64,000 bases of DNA from Antitrichia curtipendula (Eukaryota; Streptophyta; Bryopsida; Hypnales; Leucodontaceae): contig OX579641.1 in the NCBI GenBank assembly GCA_951230915.1, positions 558,001 to 622,000 on the forward strand. Reading direction: 5' to 3'. This document shows, one piece after another, positions 1 through 11,820 of the stretch. Below the pieces are notes generated by a model. That model was not told the DNA's origin and made no database searches. It was given only the letters and a program-made list of their open reading frames with translations. Position 1 is the first letter of the stretch, and each line of letters begins with the position of its first letter. Position numbers and translations under genes: made by a program.

Positions 1-40
1 AGCACAGAAAACGAAATAAACAAAACCTAAACAAATCCAG

Positions 41-1471
41 TCACCCATAAATGGCCTGTGACAAGATCCTCACTTCTTTCACTACCTCATCAAGACTTAG
101 TTTGAACTTAGCACTATCCTCTTCACTAACTCCACCTTTAGGAGGAACTGGTAACACTAGCAGACAACTAGTAGGCCTCTTGGTAGAACCAGCTCCACCC
201 AAATCCTGCATATAGAAGTTGGATTAGAAACTTTCAGCATTCCTCGGAGGGACAAAGTAGTAGATGTCGGAACAGTTTTTCATTGATTCATATTCTTGGA
301 TCCTACTTAAAACGTAATTTTGAGGGACACATTCTTCATGTGGAGTACTGCTCGAATCTGGACAAGCTCACATAATTTTCGATGATTCCGACATCCACGA
401 AGTGAAGATGACTGGTAGGCATCTAGGAAGATGCAAATGGAGGTTTCCAAGTACTCTTTGCAAGTGGATCTTCGTAAACTAGTATATATTTGATAAATCA
501 ACTCGTAAAGTAAATCAACGAACTTATGCTACAGGCAGTACATCATATGTCTTGTGACTAACAGAAGATCAAGCATCGGTACTATAATAAATTCTTAGTA
601 AACAGACTATGGGAAAGTAGGAACACGACAGACAATCACCTCCTTAGATGGCACATAGAGGTAGGGAATATTAGCATCTTCACACAAGATAGGAACATGC
701 GTTATCACATCAATCGGTGAAATATCCCCTGCTATGATAACCAACCTGCAAGAAATTATCAACATAAGACCAAAGAGTAGTAATAGGTAAGAAAAAATAT
801 CTGAGCAACTGTTTTCATCATTTCCGAAGTCTTTCACAAGAGCATGTTGGAAGAGAAAAGCACCAGACATACCCACAAGCATGGATGCCGGCACATACCC
901 TTGTATCATATCTAAAACTAGAGCAATGATTAGAGGAAAAATGCATTTACCCTTTCTGTCCTTTCCTGATAGCCTTCACAACTTCCTTAACTCCCCGTTT
1001 TAACTGCTTTGATGAAGCAGCTGCATGGAGTTGAACAAACATGTTACCACAATGCCAGAGGCACTCTGTTGGAGCGTCGCTAGGAAGGCTTAAACAAGAC
1101 GAGTCCTCAACTTGCAGAGCAATCAATGGCTTACACGGCAATTCCGAAGGACAGATTCGGATCAGCCGAGATCCCTCTCTGAAAGGATTCGAGTCCCGGA
1201 AACAAAAATATCCATGGCAACTCACAGAGGAGAGAAGACAAGATATGGAGCGTGAAATCGGAAACATTCAATTGCGAGGAATACAAAAAGCTGTCGAATG
1301 ATGGGGACGATGGAAGGGAAGCGAGAAGTACTATACACCTTTCTTGACGACCTTGAGAGTCTTCTTGGTGAGCTTTTTGCCGGCGAGAGGCTTGGCTATG
1401 GGAGAGACAGCCAGGCGTTTGCGTCGGTCCTTCTCCTTTTCGTGTCGATCATCTTCGCCATCACTCGCCAT
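41..1471 (-). CDS. NHP2: H/ACA ribonucleoprotein subunit 2 (NHP2, L7Ae family)
   Basis: Four exons on the minus strand, 1339-1471, 951-1020, 640-745 and 41-205, all with GT-AG borders and consistent phase, give 157 residues ending in TGA (41-43). The N-terminus is short and charged, followed by PIAKPLAGKKLTKKTLK, RGVKEVVKAIRKGQKG, LVIIAGDISPIDVITHVP, LCEDANIPYLYVPSKEDLG and TKRPTSC. This is the L7Ae/NHP2 RNA-binding core and the length matches yeast and plant NHP2. The family binds kink-turn RNA as part of the H/ACA snoRNP that guides pseudouridylation of rRNA and supports ribosome biogenesis in the nucleolus. The start is the ATG at 1471, the first in frame before the conserved core. No lesions are seen, so it looks like an active host gene. 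It has no operon-like partner. Confidence 0.93.
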
Positions 1472-1984
1472 GAAGAAAAGAGGGCGTCGGAACGGGAAGC
1501 GAGAAGGGAATTCAGGAGAGGCAGAAGTAGGAAGCAGGGTCCCAACAGCGGAACACAGGCAAATGAGGCGAGGGACTCACTTGAACCCTTTAGATAGTAA
1601 TCGCTGCAGCAACCGCGAGCTCTCCCTAGTAGGTAGCCCACCTCCCCTTATGAGAGATCGTCTGCCGGAGTTAGGGCTGCGCTCTCCGTGCCCTAATTCT
1701 TTGGTCGGCCTCGGGCTGGGAAAAGTGACCCACTCATTGCCCGGGGATAGAAGTAAAAATTTGGCCTCTATTTTCGGGTCGGTTAATTTTGTATTTCTTT
1801 TACTTCTCCAAGCTAATTTGGATTCCAAATATGGACTCAAATTTTCAACTTTTTTTTGGTGGTACATAATAAGTTTTTGATAAGAGAGGCCATGAGTTTA
1901 GGTTTAGGAATTTGCAGCTTCAATGTTATTAAAACCAATCTAGTCCATCCTTATTTTGTCATTATTCAAAGAAGAAGAATGCTT
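1472..1984. other. Upstream region of NHP2, no gene seen
   Basis: 513 bases between the NHP2 start codon and the MULE remnant. It should hold the NHP2 promoter and 5' UTR. The open frames here are antisense or low-complexity and show no recognisable domain. I see no clear core-promoter motif that I would place with confidence. Confidence 0.4.
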
Positions 1985-3607
1985 TCTTAAGGAAAAAGAT
2001 TGCCAAGGCTTTGAATGACCTTCCCGGAGTAGCTGATGTCGGAACACACATTCCGCATTTAGAAGGCGAAGAGGTATTTGGTAGCAGTATGCGCGACCTT
2101 GACCTCCCAATTGGATTGGATGGTGACTCCCATCATCCTGACAAGATCAACTTCTCACAGCCACGTGTCCAAACACGATCTACATGTACGCCCACAATGG
2201 CATCCAATAAAGACTTGGTGGTTGCTATTGCACATATACCACACGTTACAACAGCAATGGAGACTGATTGTGATACTTCACATTGGCACATTGCAAGAAT
2301 TTTGCACAAGTCAACTTGCAAATGTCACGCCCAACAAAGAGGTTCCAACATTCGTTGCGTCGCCAAAATTGCAACTTTGCAAGCAGATCAAAAGGCACTC
2401 CAGCACCAATATATCACGGGAAGAGAAACAATATGGCGAAAATAAGGAGATCATCAACGACTTCTGGTTTTGCCCAAATGCTATTGAACGATGTGTACGA
2501 GGCTCTAAACGTGGTTGGGTAATTGACTGGCCTCAAGTACTAGATGTGTGGCCTGTATTAACAGGTACTAATTTGACTAACCAAGAAACATTGCTATTGC
2601 AAGAGGCCGGCTTTCAGCTTCAACAACAACCACCAATGTCACCTCAACGTTTGTTTACAATGTCCAATATATTCCATGCAATCCCTTACAATCAACCTAG
2701 TTTTTTGCATGCCGACACATACTCAACAACAAAATGGAGCAAGGCTATTCAACGTATTGCAAATACTCCTACTCCAAAGCATCGCAATAAATGGGAGAGC
2801 GATGGTAATGTCAAAGGATCCATCTTGGGAGTAATCATGCTCCTCTTTCCAAGACTTGGAACTATAGTCTCACTTGAATCCGGATTTGCCCCTATGCAAA
2901 AGGTGTATCGTATAACACTTGGCATATACTCGGAGTATAATTGTCCCGATTTTGTAGACATGGCCATCTCAGTAATTGGTGGACGGCAGCAATACGTTAA
3001 TTGCAAACATTTTGTACTACTTATTTTGTTACTTTTGCAAGATGAATCCCGAAAAAGATAAGTTCATATATTCTCCAAACTTCAGCTTCAACAAAGTGAA
3101 GCTCCTTCTCAGTAGGGTTGGTATCATCAAGGTGGCAAATGAGAGTCTTCCAAATGTTTACAAAACAAAAAATGTATAAGTGATAGACATATGAGAGTAG
3201 AAGATTGTAGACTGAAGTTAGTTTTATAGCTTTAGAAGTATCAGTTTGTATTTGGATGAATACTGTAGTTTCTCGAAGTATTCAATACAAACTATCTTCA
3301 GATCCAACTTGCATTTTCTATACTACAATTGTTTGCCTTCAAATTATTTATTTTTCAAATTATTACCCTAAATCTTGCAAATAATAAATAACCACGGTAA
3401 TAGGTCCACGATAATAGGTCCACTGTAAGAAGTTCTAAATTTTTAATATAAACAAAAGAAATTCCCAATATTTTTATGATATTGTCAGCTTTTTGAAATA
3501 TGATTGACTTCCCTAAGATATTTTTAAATTTCAGACTTCCATGCTCACATAATCCCCGCTCACCGCTCGTACGTTCATACTCGCAAGCTCATAGTCTAGT
3601 ACCGTTG
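1985..3607 (+). pseudogene. Truncated MULE-like element: C-terminal half of a SWIM-domain transposase plus one terminal repeat
   Basis: The plus strand encodes, in shifting frames, the same protein family as the minus-strand transposase at 18590-22626: IPHLEGEEVFGSS, DFWFCPNAIERC, GSKRGWVIDWPQVLDVWPV, then a SWIM-like CxC...CxH region near 2930-3010. The frame shifts near 2340-2450 mark it as broken. Its end at 3607 is a terminal repeat. Read from the minus strand it starts CAACGGTACTAGACTATGAG, close to the 18122 terminus, and copies of the subterminal TAATAGGTCCAC motif lie at about 3390-3425. Homology begins near 1985 inside the transposase, so the 5' half and the other terminus are missing. 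The frame runs through a TAA (3177-3179) to VIDI and a TGA at 3192-3194, matching the end of the longer copy. Confidence 0.82.
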
Positions 3608-4180
3608 AGTCACTATCAATGGGGGCGTGCAATGCGTCCATTAATGGTTGTGAGTTGCCCAAGCTTTCTTGACACGATGATATCCTTGGAGGGATGACAA
3701 AGGATAAAGCAACAAAGGAAGTGGAGAACACCTTGACTAATGAAAGACCCGGTTAGGCAAATGTGCATATTTGCTAAACCGTAGAGTGTCAATTTTATTA
3801 TTATTATAAATAGAATATGAACAAAAAGAATATAAAAAAATAGAATGAATACATCAATGTGCTTCATGTGTAGTGAACTTCTAGGTTCATACATAGTAGA
3901 AAGTTCTACCTTGAAGTCAATCATTTGTAAATGTATTTTTTTTTCCATATAATATTACATACTTTTTGTCCTCTTATGTAGAAGTTGATTTTATATTTCT
4001 TACTTTTGAGTATTTTTCCTTGAATGTTTTTGGCGTTGACAAATAAAACTTTAATAATTTCAATTATATTTGTAGATTTGCCTTCATTTATAGTTGCCTT
4101 CAATAACTATCATTGAAATAAAGCCCCCTAAAAGTGCGCTAGCGATGTTTTAATTTAAGCATTTTGTTTCAATTTAATGA
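3608..4180. other. AT-rich spacer, nothing recognised
   Basis: No gene, RNA or repeat boundary recognised. The sequence is AT-rich with short A/T runs, and open frames are short and unlike known proteins. Confidence 0.5.
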
Positions 4181-4540
4181 CACTACTAGAAAGGCCATGA
4201 CCGAAACAACAAAAATCCAACTGAAAACTGTTGTTTTTCAGTCATTTTGGACGCGTTGTTTCGGACAAAATCTAACTATAAAGTGTTGTTTAATTTTGTT
4301 GTTTTGAACAAATTCAAAAACATTATTATTTTGAATTTATTTATTTTTTAAATTTTGGATGTTTTATTTTGAATTTGAATTTTTTTTTCAACTGCCCGGG
4401 TTTTCTGGGCAATAGAAATAAAATTCCAGCTTTCATTCGGGCAGGCCCCGCCACGTGGACAGGGATGCCACATGGGCAAGCCCCACCACAGGGGCAGAGG
4501 TGCCATGCGGGCAGGCCCCGCCATGCGGGCAAGGGTGCCG

Positions 4541-4601
4541 GTCCAAGGGTTTGAACCTTGGACCTCGTGTGTGAGATCCAAGGTTCAAACCATTGCACCA
4601 T
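4541..4601 (-). other. tRNA-like fossil with A- and B-box-like sequences
   Basis: On the minus strand the segment starts TGGTGCAATGGTT (A-box-like) and ends in a hairpin with a GGTTCAAACCC B-box-like core at 4543-4561, which can form a T-arm. A full cloverleaf with a paired acceptor is not visible, so this is not called as a working tRNA. It may be a SINE or tRNA-derived fragment inside the CACTA element. The neighbouring 4438-4540 holds short repeats of GGGCAGGCCCCGCCA type. Confidence 0.35.
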
Positions 4602-4767
4602 GCATTGCTTCTAATGAGAATCTAGGGTTTTAGTTTTTATTTAGTTTGTTTTTGACATTGTTTTTCATTTTATTTTCAACGCAGCAGACTTCAGAGTCGT
4701 TTTAGGCACAATAAAACAACTTTTTTCAAAAAAAATTGAACTAAGAAAAGTTGCTAAATAAAGACAA

Positions 4768-4945
4768 ATTTCACCTCCAAAAATCCGTTTGTGATTTTGA
4801 TCCTCCAATCAAAAGTTATGGACAGAATTCAGAGAAGGTGTTTGAAAATATCAAAACATATTTTCTTTATTACCTCTCTCTGATTTCTGTCCATAACTAT
4901 TGATTAGAGTCTCAAAATCACAAACGGATTTTTGGAGGTGAAAGT
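4768..4945. repeat. Inverted repeat inside the CACTA element
   Basis: About 30 bases beginning TCACCTCCAAAAATCCGTTT at 4771 recur in inverted form ending near 4942, separated by about 110 bases that are themselves partly inverted. A related arrangement occurs around 58320-58760, so the two CACTA-like elements share this internal module. Confidence 0.75.
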
Positions 4946-5536
4946 TAGCTTGAATTTACAACTTTTCTTAGTTCCAAGTTTTTTGAGAAAAGCTGTTCTA
5001 CTATGCCAAAATGACCTTCAAAGCTTGCTGAATTGAAAAAACACTGAATTTTGAATGATTAAGTCTTATGAAAAAATCATTATATTAGAATTATGTTTTA
5101 ACTCCTAAATGCTTAAGGCACCATTTTTTTATTTTTTTTTATAACAAATGGTGAGCCATGCATTAATTAAGGCACCAAATGTCGATGCCAACAATATTTT
5201 AAAGTTCAATTAAAAGTTGTCAAGTTCTGATTTTTGATAGTTCTAATTTATGAAAAAATCCTTTTGAAATCTAGTTTTGGCATTAAAATCTGATTTTGAA
5301 AATGAATGATTATGATTTTTCTATTTAAGATTGTGTGCAAAGGTATCCATTACTAATGTTCATTTTGTACTATTAGAAAGGAGTGTCAAATATAGTAGAT
5401 CTTGGAGAAAAATGGCATGCTTATATGCCTTTTACTTAACTATAGAGATTTTGTTAACAATCTTGTTGAAAATGTGTAAGACAAATTTCAAGTTCATTAC
5501 ATCTATTAGTTCTGGCTGCCAAAAATCTCTTTCTAT

Positions 5537-5690
5537 GTAAAGATTCTCAAAGATTCCTAAAGATTCCAAAAAGATTCTAAAGATCCCAAAAAGATTCTAA
5601 AGATTCCAAAAAGATTCTAAAGATTCCAAAAAGATTCTAAAGATTCCAAAAAGATTCTAAAGATTCCAAAAAGATTTTAAAAAGATTCCA
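5537..5690. repeat. Short tandem repeat, 20-bp unit
   Basis: About seven copies of a unit close to AAAGATTCCAAAAAGATTCT in direct array inside the CACTA element. Copies are nearly identical in the middle of the array and degenerate at its edges. Confidence 0.9.
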
Positions 5691-5867
5691 TATTCTACTA
5701 AATTTTGTTCATTTGGTCATTGCACTACTTAAATCAACAGAAAAATAAGTGCCATTTTGTTGATTTTCACAGAAACTTCAAAAATCAGTGAAAATGGTCA
5801 TTCCAGTGCCCCAAACAACAGAAATTAGTTGATTTTCTGTTGTTTTGGTCATGGTTTTCTAGTAGTG

Positions 5868-7790
5868 TGAATATGGCCTTCTTAGTGTTCTATGTGAACT
5901 GATGCATAGAAAGAGATGCCATGGTACTAGAAGAGATAGGAGGGAAACATATTCAAAACAATAAAACTGTTAAAGTAGAAATTGCAATGGAAGATGTTTT
6001 TGCGATGCTTCACAAGCATTTTTATTCCAAACAAAGTAGAGGCACGATGCAATGGAAGGACAAGGATAGTTGCAATGGATGAAGAAAAATGGAAGGTTGT
6101 CGCTCAACCACTAGATGCTATATGTAGCTTTCATGGGTTGCAACAAAGTGGGGCAGCAAAATGAGGAAACTTAAAATTTTCCCCAGGCCTCCAACGATGG
6201 CAACTAAGGTTGCCGCAACTGTAGGTGTCTCCATGAGGCTAAAGTTGTTTGCATGCCATGTAGCAAAAATAAGCTCATCTAAGTTGTCAAAGGTTTGCAA
6301 TAATAACTGAAGCTTGAAGCGTTATTTGAGGACAAAAAGATGCAAGACAAATAAATCTTGCCTAAAATTGCATAGCTTGATTATCTCTTGATATATGTCA
6401 CATGTATAGTTGCATGTGCTATTTCTACTAGTACAAAAAATGGTTGGATAGTTGGATACCATAGGAGTATGGATTGCAATACAATAAGACCAGAGATCCA
6501 TTGAGGACCCATTGGACATAGAAGATTAAAAATTTGGTAATAGTCCTTTTGATAAATTTCAAAATGTTAAATTCTAATTGTGGTATCTTTTGTATTCAAG
6601 CCGATTTAGAAGGGTCAATTTTTGAGTTGGAAAAATTACTTTTTGAAGTGGAATATATTTGTACCTATTGAACTATTGAATATTTGTACAACAAAGTTTG
6701 AAAACTCTATAACATACATATGCAATAAAATCAATACAAGAATTTACCAACAATTAGATGGATGAAAAATTATGATTTAATGCATGGAACATATTCATCT
6801 ATTGTTCAAGATTAAGTCTTTAATATAATGAATATGTTGAGGACTAAAACTATCCAATGTGACTTTCAAAGAGATTGTAAAAATGAAGAATGCACCTACT
6901 CACCTCAAAATCTAATAATTTTGGATTGACTGCTTCAATGATAGGGCCACATCCTTCTAAGATAAACCTCAAAAAGATAGATCTACACACCTTGTCAAAC
7001 TTTAAAATCCTTTTGTATATATGCTTCCATTTGACAATTATATATGATAGAAAAAATTATATTTATTTATTAAGGGTTGTAAAAATCTCAGATCTTTTTG
7101 TGAAAATTGAAAAATACTGTGAGGTTTTTATTAAAAATAAAAGAACTCATATCAAATGCTGAATATGATTAGAACATCCAAAAATTTCCCCATTGGTGTA
7201 CATTGTAATAGTGGTAACAAAACATCCTCCGAGTCTCACGCGTATCACACGCAAGAGAGGACCTGACAAGTGAAACTTGTTAGATCGTTTAGGGATAGAG
7301 GGTTTCCCAAATTGCAGTAATAAACAGGATCTTCAGTACCAGTATAACAAGATCAGTCTACAGTGGCAAGCACATAATGATTCGGGTGGTCTACTTCACA
7401 CCATTTCAGCAAACAGGGAATTGGGCCATCCTAACAAACGAATGTAACAAGCTGCGAGGCTTGCAAGCAAGACAAAAAGACCACTGAGGGCAAACGGCTG
7501 ATACACCGTTAGTTTACTGTATAAGAAACCACATGCACTGTACCCCTACAATGCGCTCCATCGTTCAGAAACCATCACGAGCTCGTAATTTTTTTAAAGC
7601 TACAAGGAATCAAGCATTTTCAGATCTGTTCACAGCCGATTGAATCCTAGTCGAAAACTGAATAGATATCAAGACTAGACATCTACCGTACTTACCCGGA
7701 CTCCAAGAGTCAGAACATGCTCACTACAAAATTGGCGAGAATGCAAGCTGAACAAGGTGATCAAGAAAAGTCCGTCCTGTTGGATGAAGT
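5868..7790. other. Intergenic, AT-rich, no gene seen
   Basis: Between the CACTA element and the TRPB stop codon. No convincing coding region is present. The last few hundred bases (about 7200-7790) are less AT-rich and probably include the TRPB 3' UTR, since that gene ends at 7791 on the minus strand. Confidence 0.45.
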
Positions 7791-10444
7791 TCAGTATTTC
7801 CCTTTCAAGTAACCAATCACGCTGTTGACATCTTTGTCACCACGGCCACTGCAATTGAGGACCACTCGTGTGCCATCAGCTAGTGTAGGACAGAGCGTTT
7901 CCAAAAATGCCAGGGCGTGCGATGTCTCGAGCGCTGGGATGATGCCTTCCAGCTTGGACAACCTCTGGAATGCTGCAATATCCACAGAAAGTCCTCAAGC
8001 CACCAATGAGGTTACCAAGAATAGAATTCATCTGCAAATATTGTCTTCGGATGAACCAAGGGGAATAGAGTACTTAACAGATACGATTTCCATATGTAAC
8101 ATATAATTCTACAAAACTCGTGCCCAAGTTCCTACTGACAAACTCAATTTTACAAGCATTGTCTACAGAAGGACATACTCGATCCGCAGAATCACTCTGA
8201 TCATGCGAGTGTTATAGACCAAACCATATTCTGTCAAACTCAATGAACTGTAAGGCACCTTATAAAGATTACTCTGCAGCTCATTAAACTTTGCCTCCAA
8301 TGCAACGTAATCGTAAGGTGCCAAATTCATCAAAACACATGAGCACACTACATACAACAGCACAGCCAGCAGAATTAAAATGATAACGAGAGCTTTAATT
8401 CGCATACCTTCCAGGGCTTCATCGTCAGTCACGCTAAAGTATTCAGCGCGACCCACGTCCTTGAGGAAGCTGTGTTCTGGACCAACCCCTGGATAATCCA
8501 ACCTGAGCACCACAAATTCTGATCAGTATATGATACATGGAACGCCAGTAATAGGATACCCACACAGCTCGTCGCAATGAACTAGTGAAAAGGTGTGACG
8601 CAAATCCTACTTCCGTACACTACCACTTCTACAGACGATGGAAACTATGAAATCCCACGAACCCCCATGAAATTAACCAACAATGTGAGCAGCAACTATC
8701 CAACAGCAGAATGCAAACGGTACAGAATGACCAATTCCCAAAGTTGGGTTTCCGAGTATGGCTTACCCAGCACTGATGGAATGTGGCTCAATAATCTGAC
8801 CATCAGCGTCCTGGAGCACATAGCTCATGGCACCATGGAGAACACCGATTTCGCCCATGGTCAAGGTCGCAGCATGTTTGTCGGTATGAGTACCGAACCC
8901 AGCGGCTTCCACACCGATGAGACGAATGTCCTCATCTTCAACGAATTCGTGGAACAATCCCATGGCATTTGAGCCGCCCCCGACGCACGCAAGAAGGACA
9001 TCAGGCTTGCCGCCCCACTTCTCCATGGCTTGACGTCGAACCTCGGTTCCAATCATGGCGTGAAAATCTCGCACAATCATCGGGTACGGGTGCGGTCCGG
9101 CCACAGAGCCCAGAATGTAGTGAGTGGTTTCCACATTCGTGACCCAGTCGCGAATAGCCTCCGAGGTCGCATCTTTCAAAGTAGCGGTGCCAGAAGTTAC
9201 AGAACGCACCTGTATTGCAAGCAGAACCCACCCTTCATGAAATCAAAACTATCGCCGGACCGCAGGACCACACGAAAAGATCGGACCGACAGGCCACGAG
9301 ACCTCACAAGGGCACCGCAAATATACGAGAGTTCCCTTCCCTACCTATCAAGACAAGCCTTCTGAAGCAAACATCTATCAATAGCGTTCTGTATATTATT
9401 AAACGTGGGACAAATGTTGTTCAGTCCTCCCCGCCCCCCCCCCCCCCAGCCGATGAGCGCAGAGAACGTGCACAGAAAATTGCAATGCAGACTGCCATCG
9501 ATCGATTCAGTCTCAGTTTCACGTCCTACGCTACAGAGTTCATACCTCAGCTCCAAGAAGACGCATGCGGAATACATTAAGGGCTTGCCTCTCCATATCC
9601 TGCGCACCCATGTACACGATACACTCCAGGCCGAAGCGAGCACACACTGTAGCAGTAGCAACACCATGCTGGCCTGCCCCCGTCTCAGCAATGATGCGCT
9701 TCTTTCCGATCCGCTTGGCCAACAACGCTTGGGCAATGGCATTGTTAATCTTGTGAGCACCCGTGTGATTGAGATCCTCCCTCTTGAGATATATCAGGGG
9801 TCCTTTCCCGTTACGTTTGTAGTGCTCCGTAAGACGTTCCGCGAAGTACAAAGGAGTTTCCCTGCCCACGTAATCCTTCAGCACGGCATTGAGCTCCTTC
9901 TGTAAGACCCAAATAATAATGATAGAAATAACTGTCAGCTCCAGCACTGGGACGTCTCTGCAAGCGAGAAACATAAAAAGACGTGCACAGCTCATGCAGA
10001 GGTCAGCACGATGATTCCAACCTGGAATTCGGGATCTTTGATTGTTGCACGATATGCGACCTCCAGATTGGAGAGAGCAGCCATGAGAGTCTCAGGGACG
10101 TACTTCCCTCCATACACACCATACCTCCCAAAGGAATCCGGGCGCTCGAATCCCTTGTACGTTCGAATATCGTCTAGATCCCTTGTGTGCACCTCTTCCG
10201 CCAGGGCGCAGCGCAGCTGCTGCCGCCCATAAGCCTCTGAAGCTTCCGCTTTCCTGCCACACACATCGCGTGCCACCACGCACGCAGCCCCATTCATGGA
10301 AGAAGATAGAACGTTCATCGAAGAAAATAGAGCGTTCATCTTCGTCGACGCTCTGGCTTCCTTCGCTGCCCAGGATTTACCTACCCCCTCACCTGTAGCA
10401 ATAGCGCTAGCCGCTTGGCCTGGTGCCACCGCCGACATGGCCAT
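7791..10444 (-). CDS. TRPB: Tryptophan synthase beta chain, plastid type
   Basis: Five minus-strand exons, 10022-10444, 9546-9899, 8767-9209, 8408-8502 and 7791-7972, all GT-AG, give 498 residues ending in TGA. The enzyme condenses indole with serine to make tryptophan, using pyridoxal phosphate, in the last step of the pathway. Visible landmarks are [20 protein letters not shown], the PLP lysine in HTGAHKINN (about residue 191), [14 protein letters not shown], the phosphate-binding GGGSNAMG, and SGRGDKD near the C-terminus. The first 90 or so residues are rich in Ala and Ser and lack bacterial counterparts, as expected of a plastid transit peptide. The protein would act in plastid stroma with the alpha subunit. 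The start is the ATG at 10444; a second Met follows two codons later. No lesion is seen. Confidence 0.95.
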
Positions 10445-11189
10445 AATTGATAGCCCTCTAGGTCACCTTAAGTTTTCAAATGAAAAACAAGTCTTCTGAA
10501 AAGAAAAAGTGGTATCCTCAGTCCAGCAGCTTACCCTACACGGAACGCTCTTCACACGAAACAGAGAAGTGGAAACCCTCCACTGAAATGAAAATTCAAT
10601 GCGTTCTTATAACCCCGAAAGGGCCTTCGCTTTCTCCAATCTCCAACCGTGAGCCTCCAATGGCGATGATTGAATCCCAACCCCAAGCACCCAGAACAGG
10701 AGAGTGCGGGGGATTGCAACCTCGACCTAAACTGAAAACAGAGACCCGAAGTCAAGGACCGCCCCAATTTGGCCCCCAAGCGGATTCTGCCCCACAAATG
10801 TCGATTCAACGTGTGCTGGTACGACCCGAGGGGCGAAGCTTTGCTGTGTGCGACGGGTCTAGATGAGGTTTCGGTGGGTTTGGGGGAGCTTCAGGGAAAG
10901 ATGACAGACAGACGGAATGCCGCACGGAGGCCTGAGAGATAATGTTATAAACCCTGAATTGCCGAGGCTACCCACAGTAAGTTTTAAAATCAGGTAAGGC
11001 ACATTCGGGCGTTTTCACAAGACTTTTTTAGTGGCAGAATCTGCGTCAAGTGCATAGGGTGAGGGCAAAATTGGCCATGGCGCGCCTATGGACTCGCCTT
11101 ATGACTACTTACAAGCCAGAATCGGCCACAGCCAACCCTTTCCCTAGTACGTTATGGCCCTACTTGCTTGGCTCCTCTGGCAATTTTAA
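10445..11189. other. TRPB upstream region, no other gene seen
   Basis: Probable 5' UTR and promoter of TRPB. It is more GC-rich than the surrounding DNA up to about 10930. The one open frame on the plus strand (10480-10866) has a low-complexity, Pro/Ser-rich translation without a known domain and is antisense to the likely leader, so I do not call it. Confidence 0.45.
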
Positions 11190-11820
11190 CCCCTAAATGT
11201 TTGAGGCACCAAATTTTGGTGTCAACAATACTTTGAAGTAAAATAAAACCTAACCAAGTTATTAATTTTATTTATTTTATAATTATTTTTGAGATCTAGT
11301 TCAGCTCCAAAAATCTGATTTTGAAAATGAATGATTATGATTTATCTATTCAAGATTTTGTGCAAGGGTGTCCATTGCAAATCTTGATTTTCTAGTGTTG
11401 AGGGCTCTTGGAAATGAGCCTCAAATACACTAGATCTTGGAGAAAAACCAAATTAGAAATTCATTAAAAAAATTGTAGAACAAATGTTGAAAAGTCATAA
11501 ATTGATTGTATGTGTGATTTGTGTCCTTAAACCTCGTATTTTTTTGGTTAGTAATTTTTTAGATTTGATAATTGAAAAGAAGATTTAAAGACTTCAAATC
11601 ATTTTCACAGTTTTAATACCTCATGTCAAACACTATAATCTATCAATCCATAAGCTATATTATTGTATTTTCTCTTTCCATGTGTGTACTATATGTCTAG
11701 TTTGAATTGGTATGGTCACAATTTTTTTTTTAAATTAACAAAACTTATCAAAATTTTGATTTTTTTGTTCAATTTAAAGCAAATTCCTAGGAGCTCAAAA
11801 AAGGCCTTAGGCATTTAGGG
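11190..11820. mobile_element. Small element with inverted termini (about 630 bp)
   Basis: Starts CCCCTAAATGTTTGAGGC and ends with the near-inverse GCCTTAGGCATTTAGGG. The interior from about 11300 to 11450 resembles about 5270-5400 in the CACTA element, including TCTGATTTTGAAAATGAATG in both. No coding capacity is seen. The type is unresolved because I cannot define a clear target duplication. Confidence 0.55.

Larger units (their letters stand above)
4181..5867. mobile_element. Non-autonomous CACTA-type transposon, 1687 bp
   Basis: It begins CACTACTAGAAAGGCCATGA and ends with the inverted form (ATGGTTTTCTAGTAGTG, last base 5867). Both sides carry the 3-bp direct repeat TGA (4178-4180 and 5868-5870), the 3-bp target duplication expected of CACTA elements. 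Subterminal copies of ACAGAAAATC-like motifs lie inside both ends. No transposase domain is present, so it would depend on an enzyme supplied elsewhere. Its interior contains a GC-rich cluster, an inverted repeat and a tandem repeat, listed separately, and a stretch (about 5100-5400) related to 11190-11450. Confidence 0.88.

Noticed and set aside
4341..4601. Open frame reading WFEPW...GLPAW...GGACPCG
   Set aside because: It translates short GC-rich repeats and the tRNA-like segment. No domain, and it lies inside a non-coding CACTA element.
8595..9365. Plus-strand open frames opposite TRPB
   Set aside because: Antisense shadows of TRPB exons and introns with no recognisable product.
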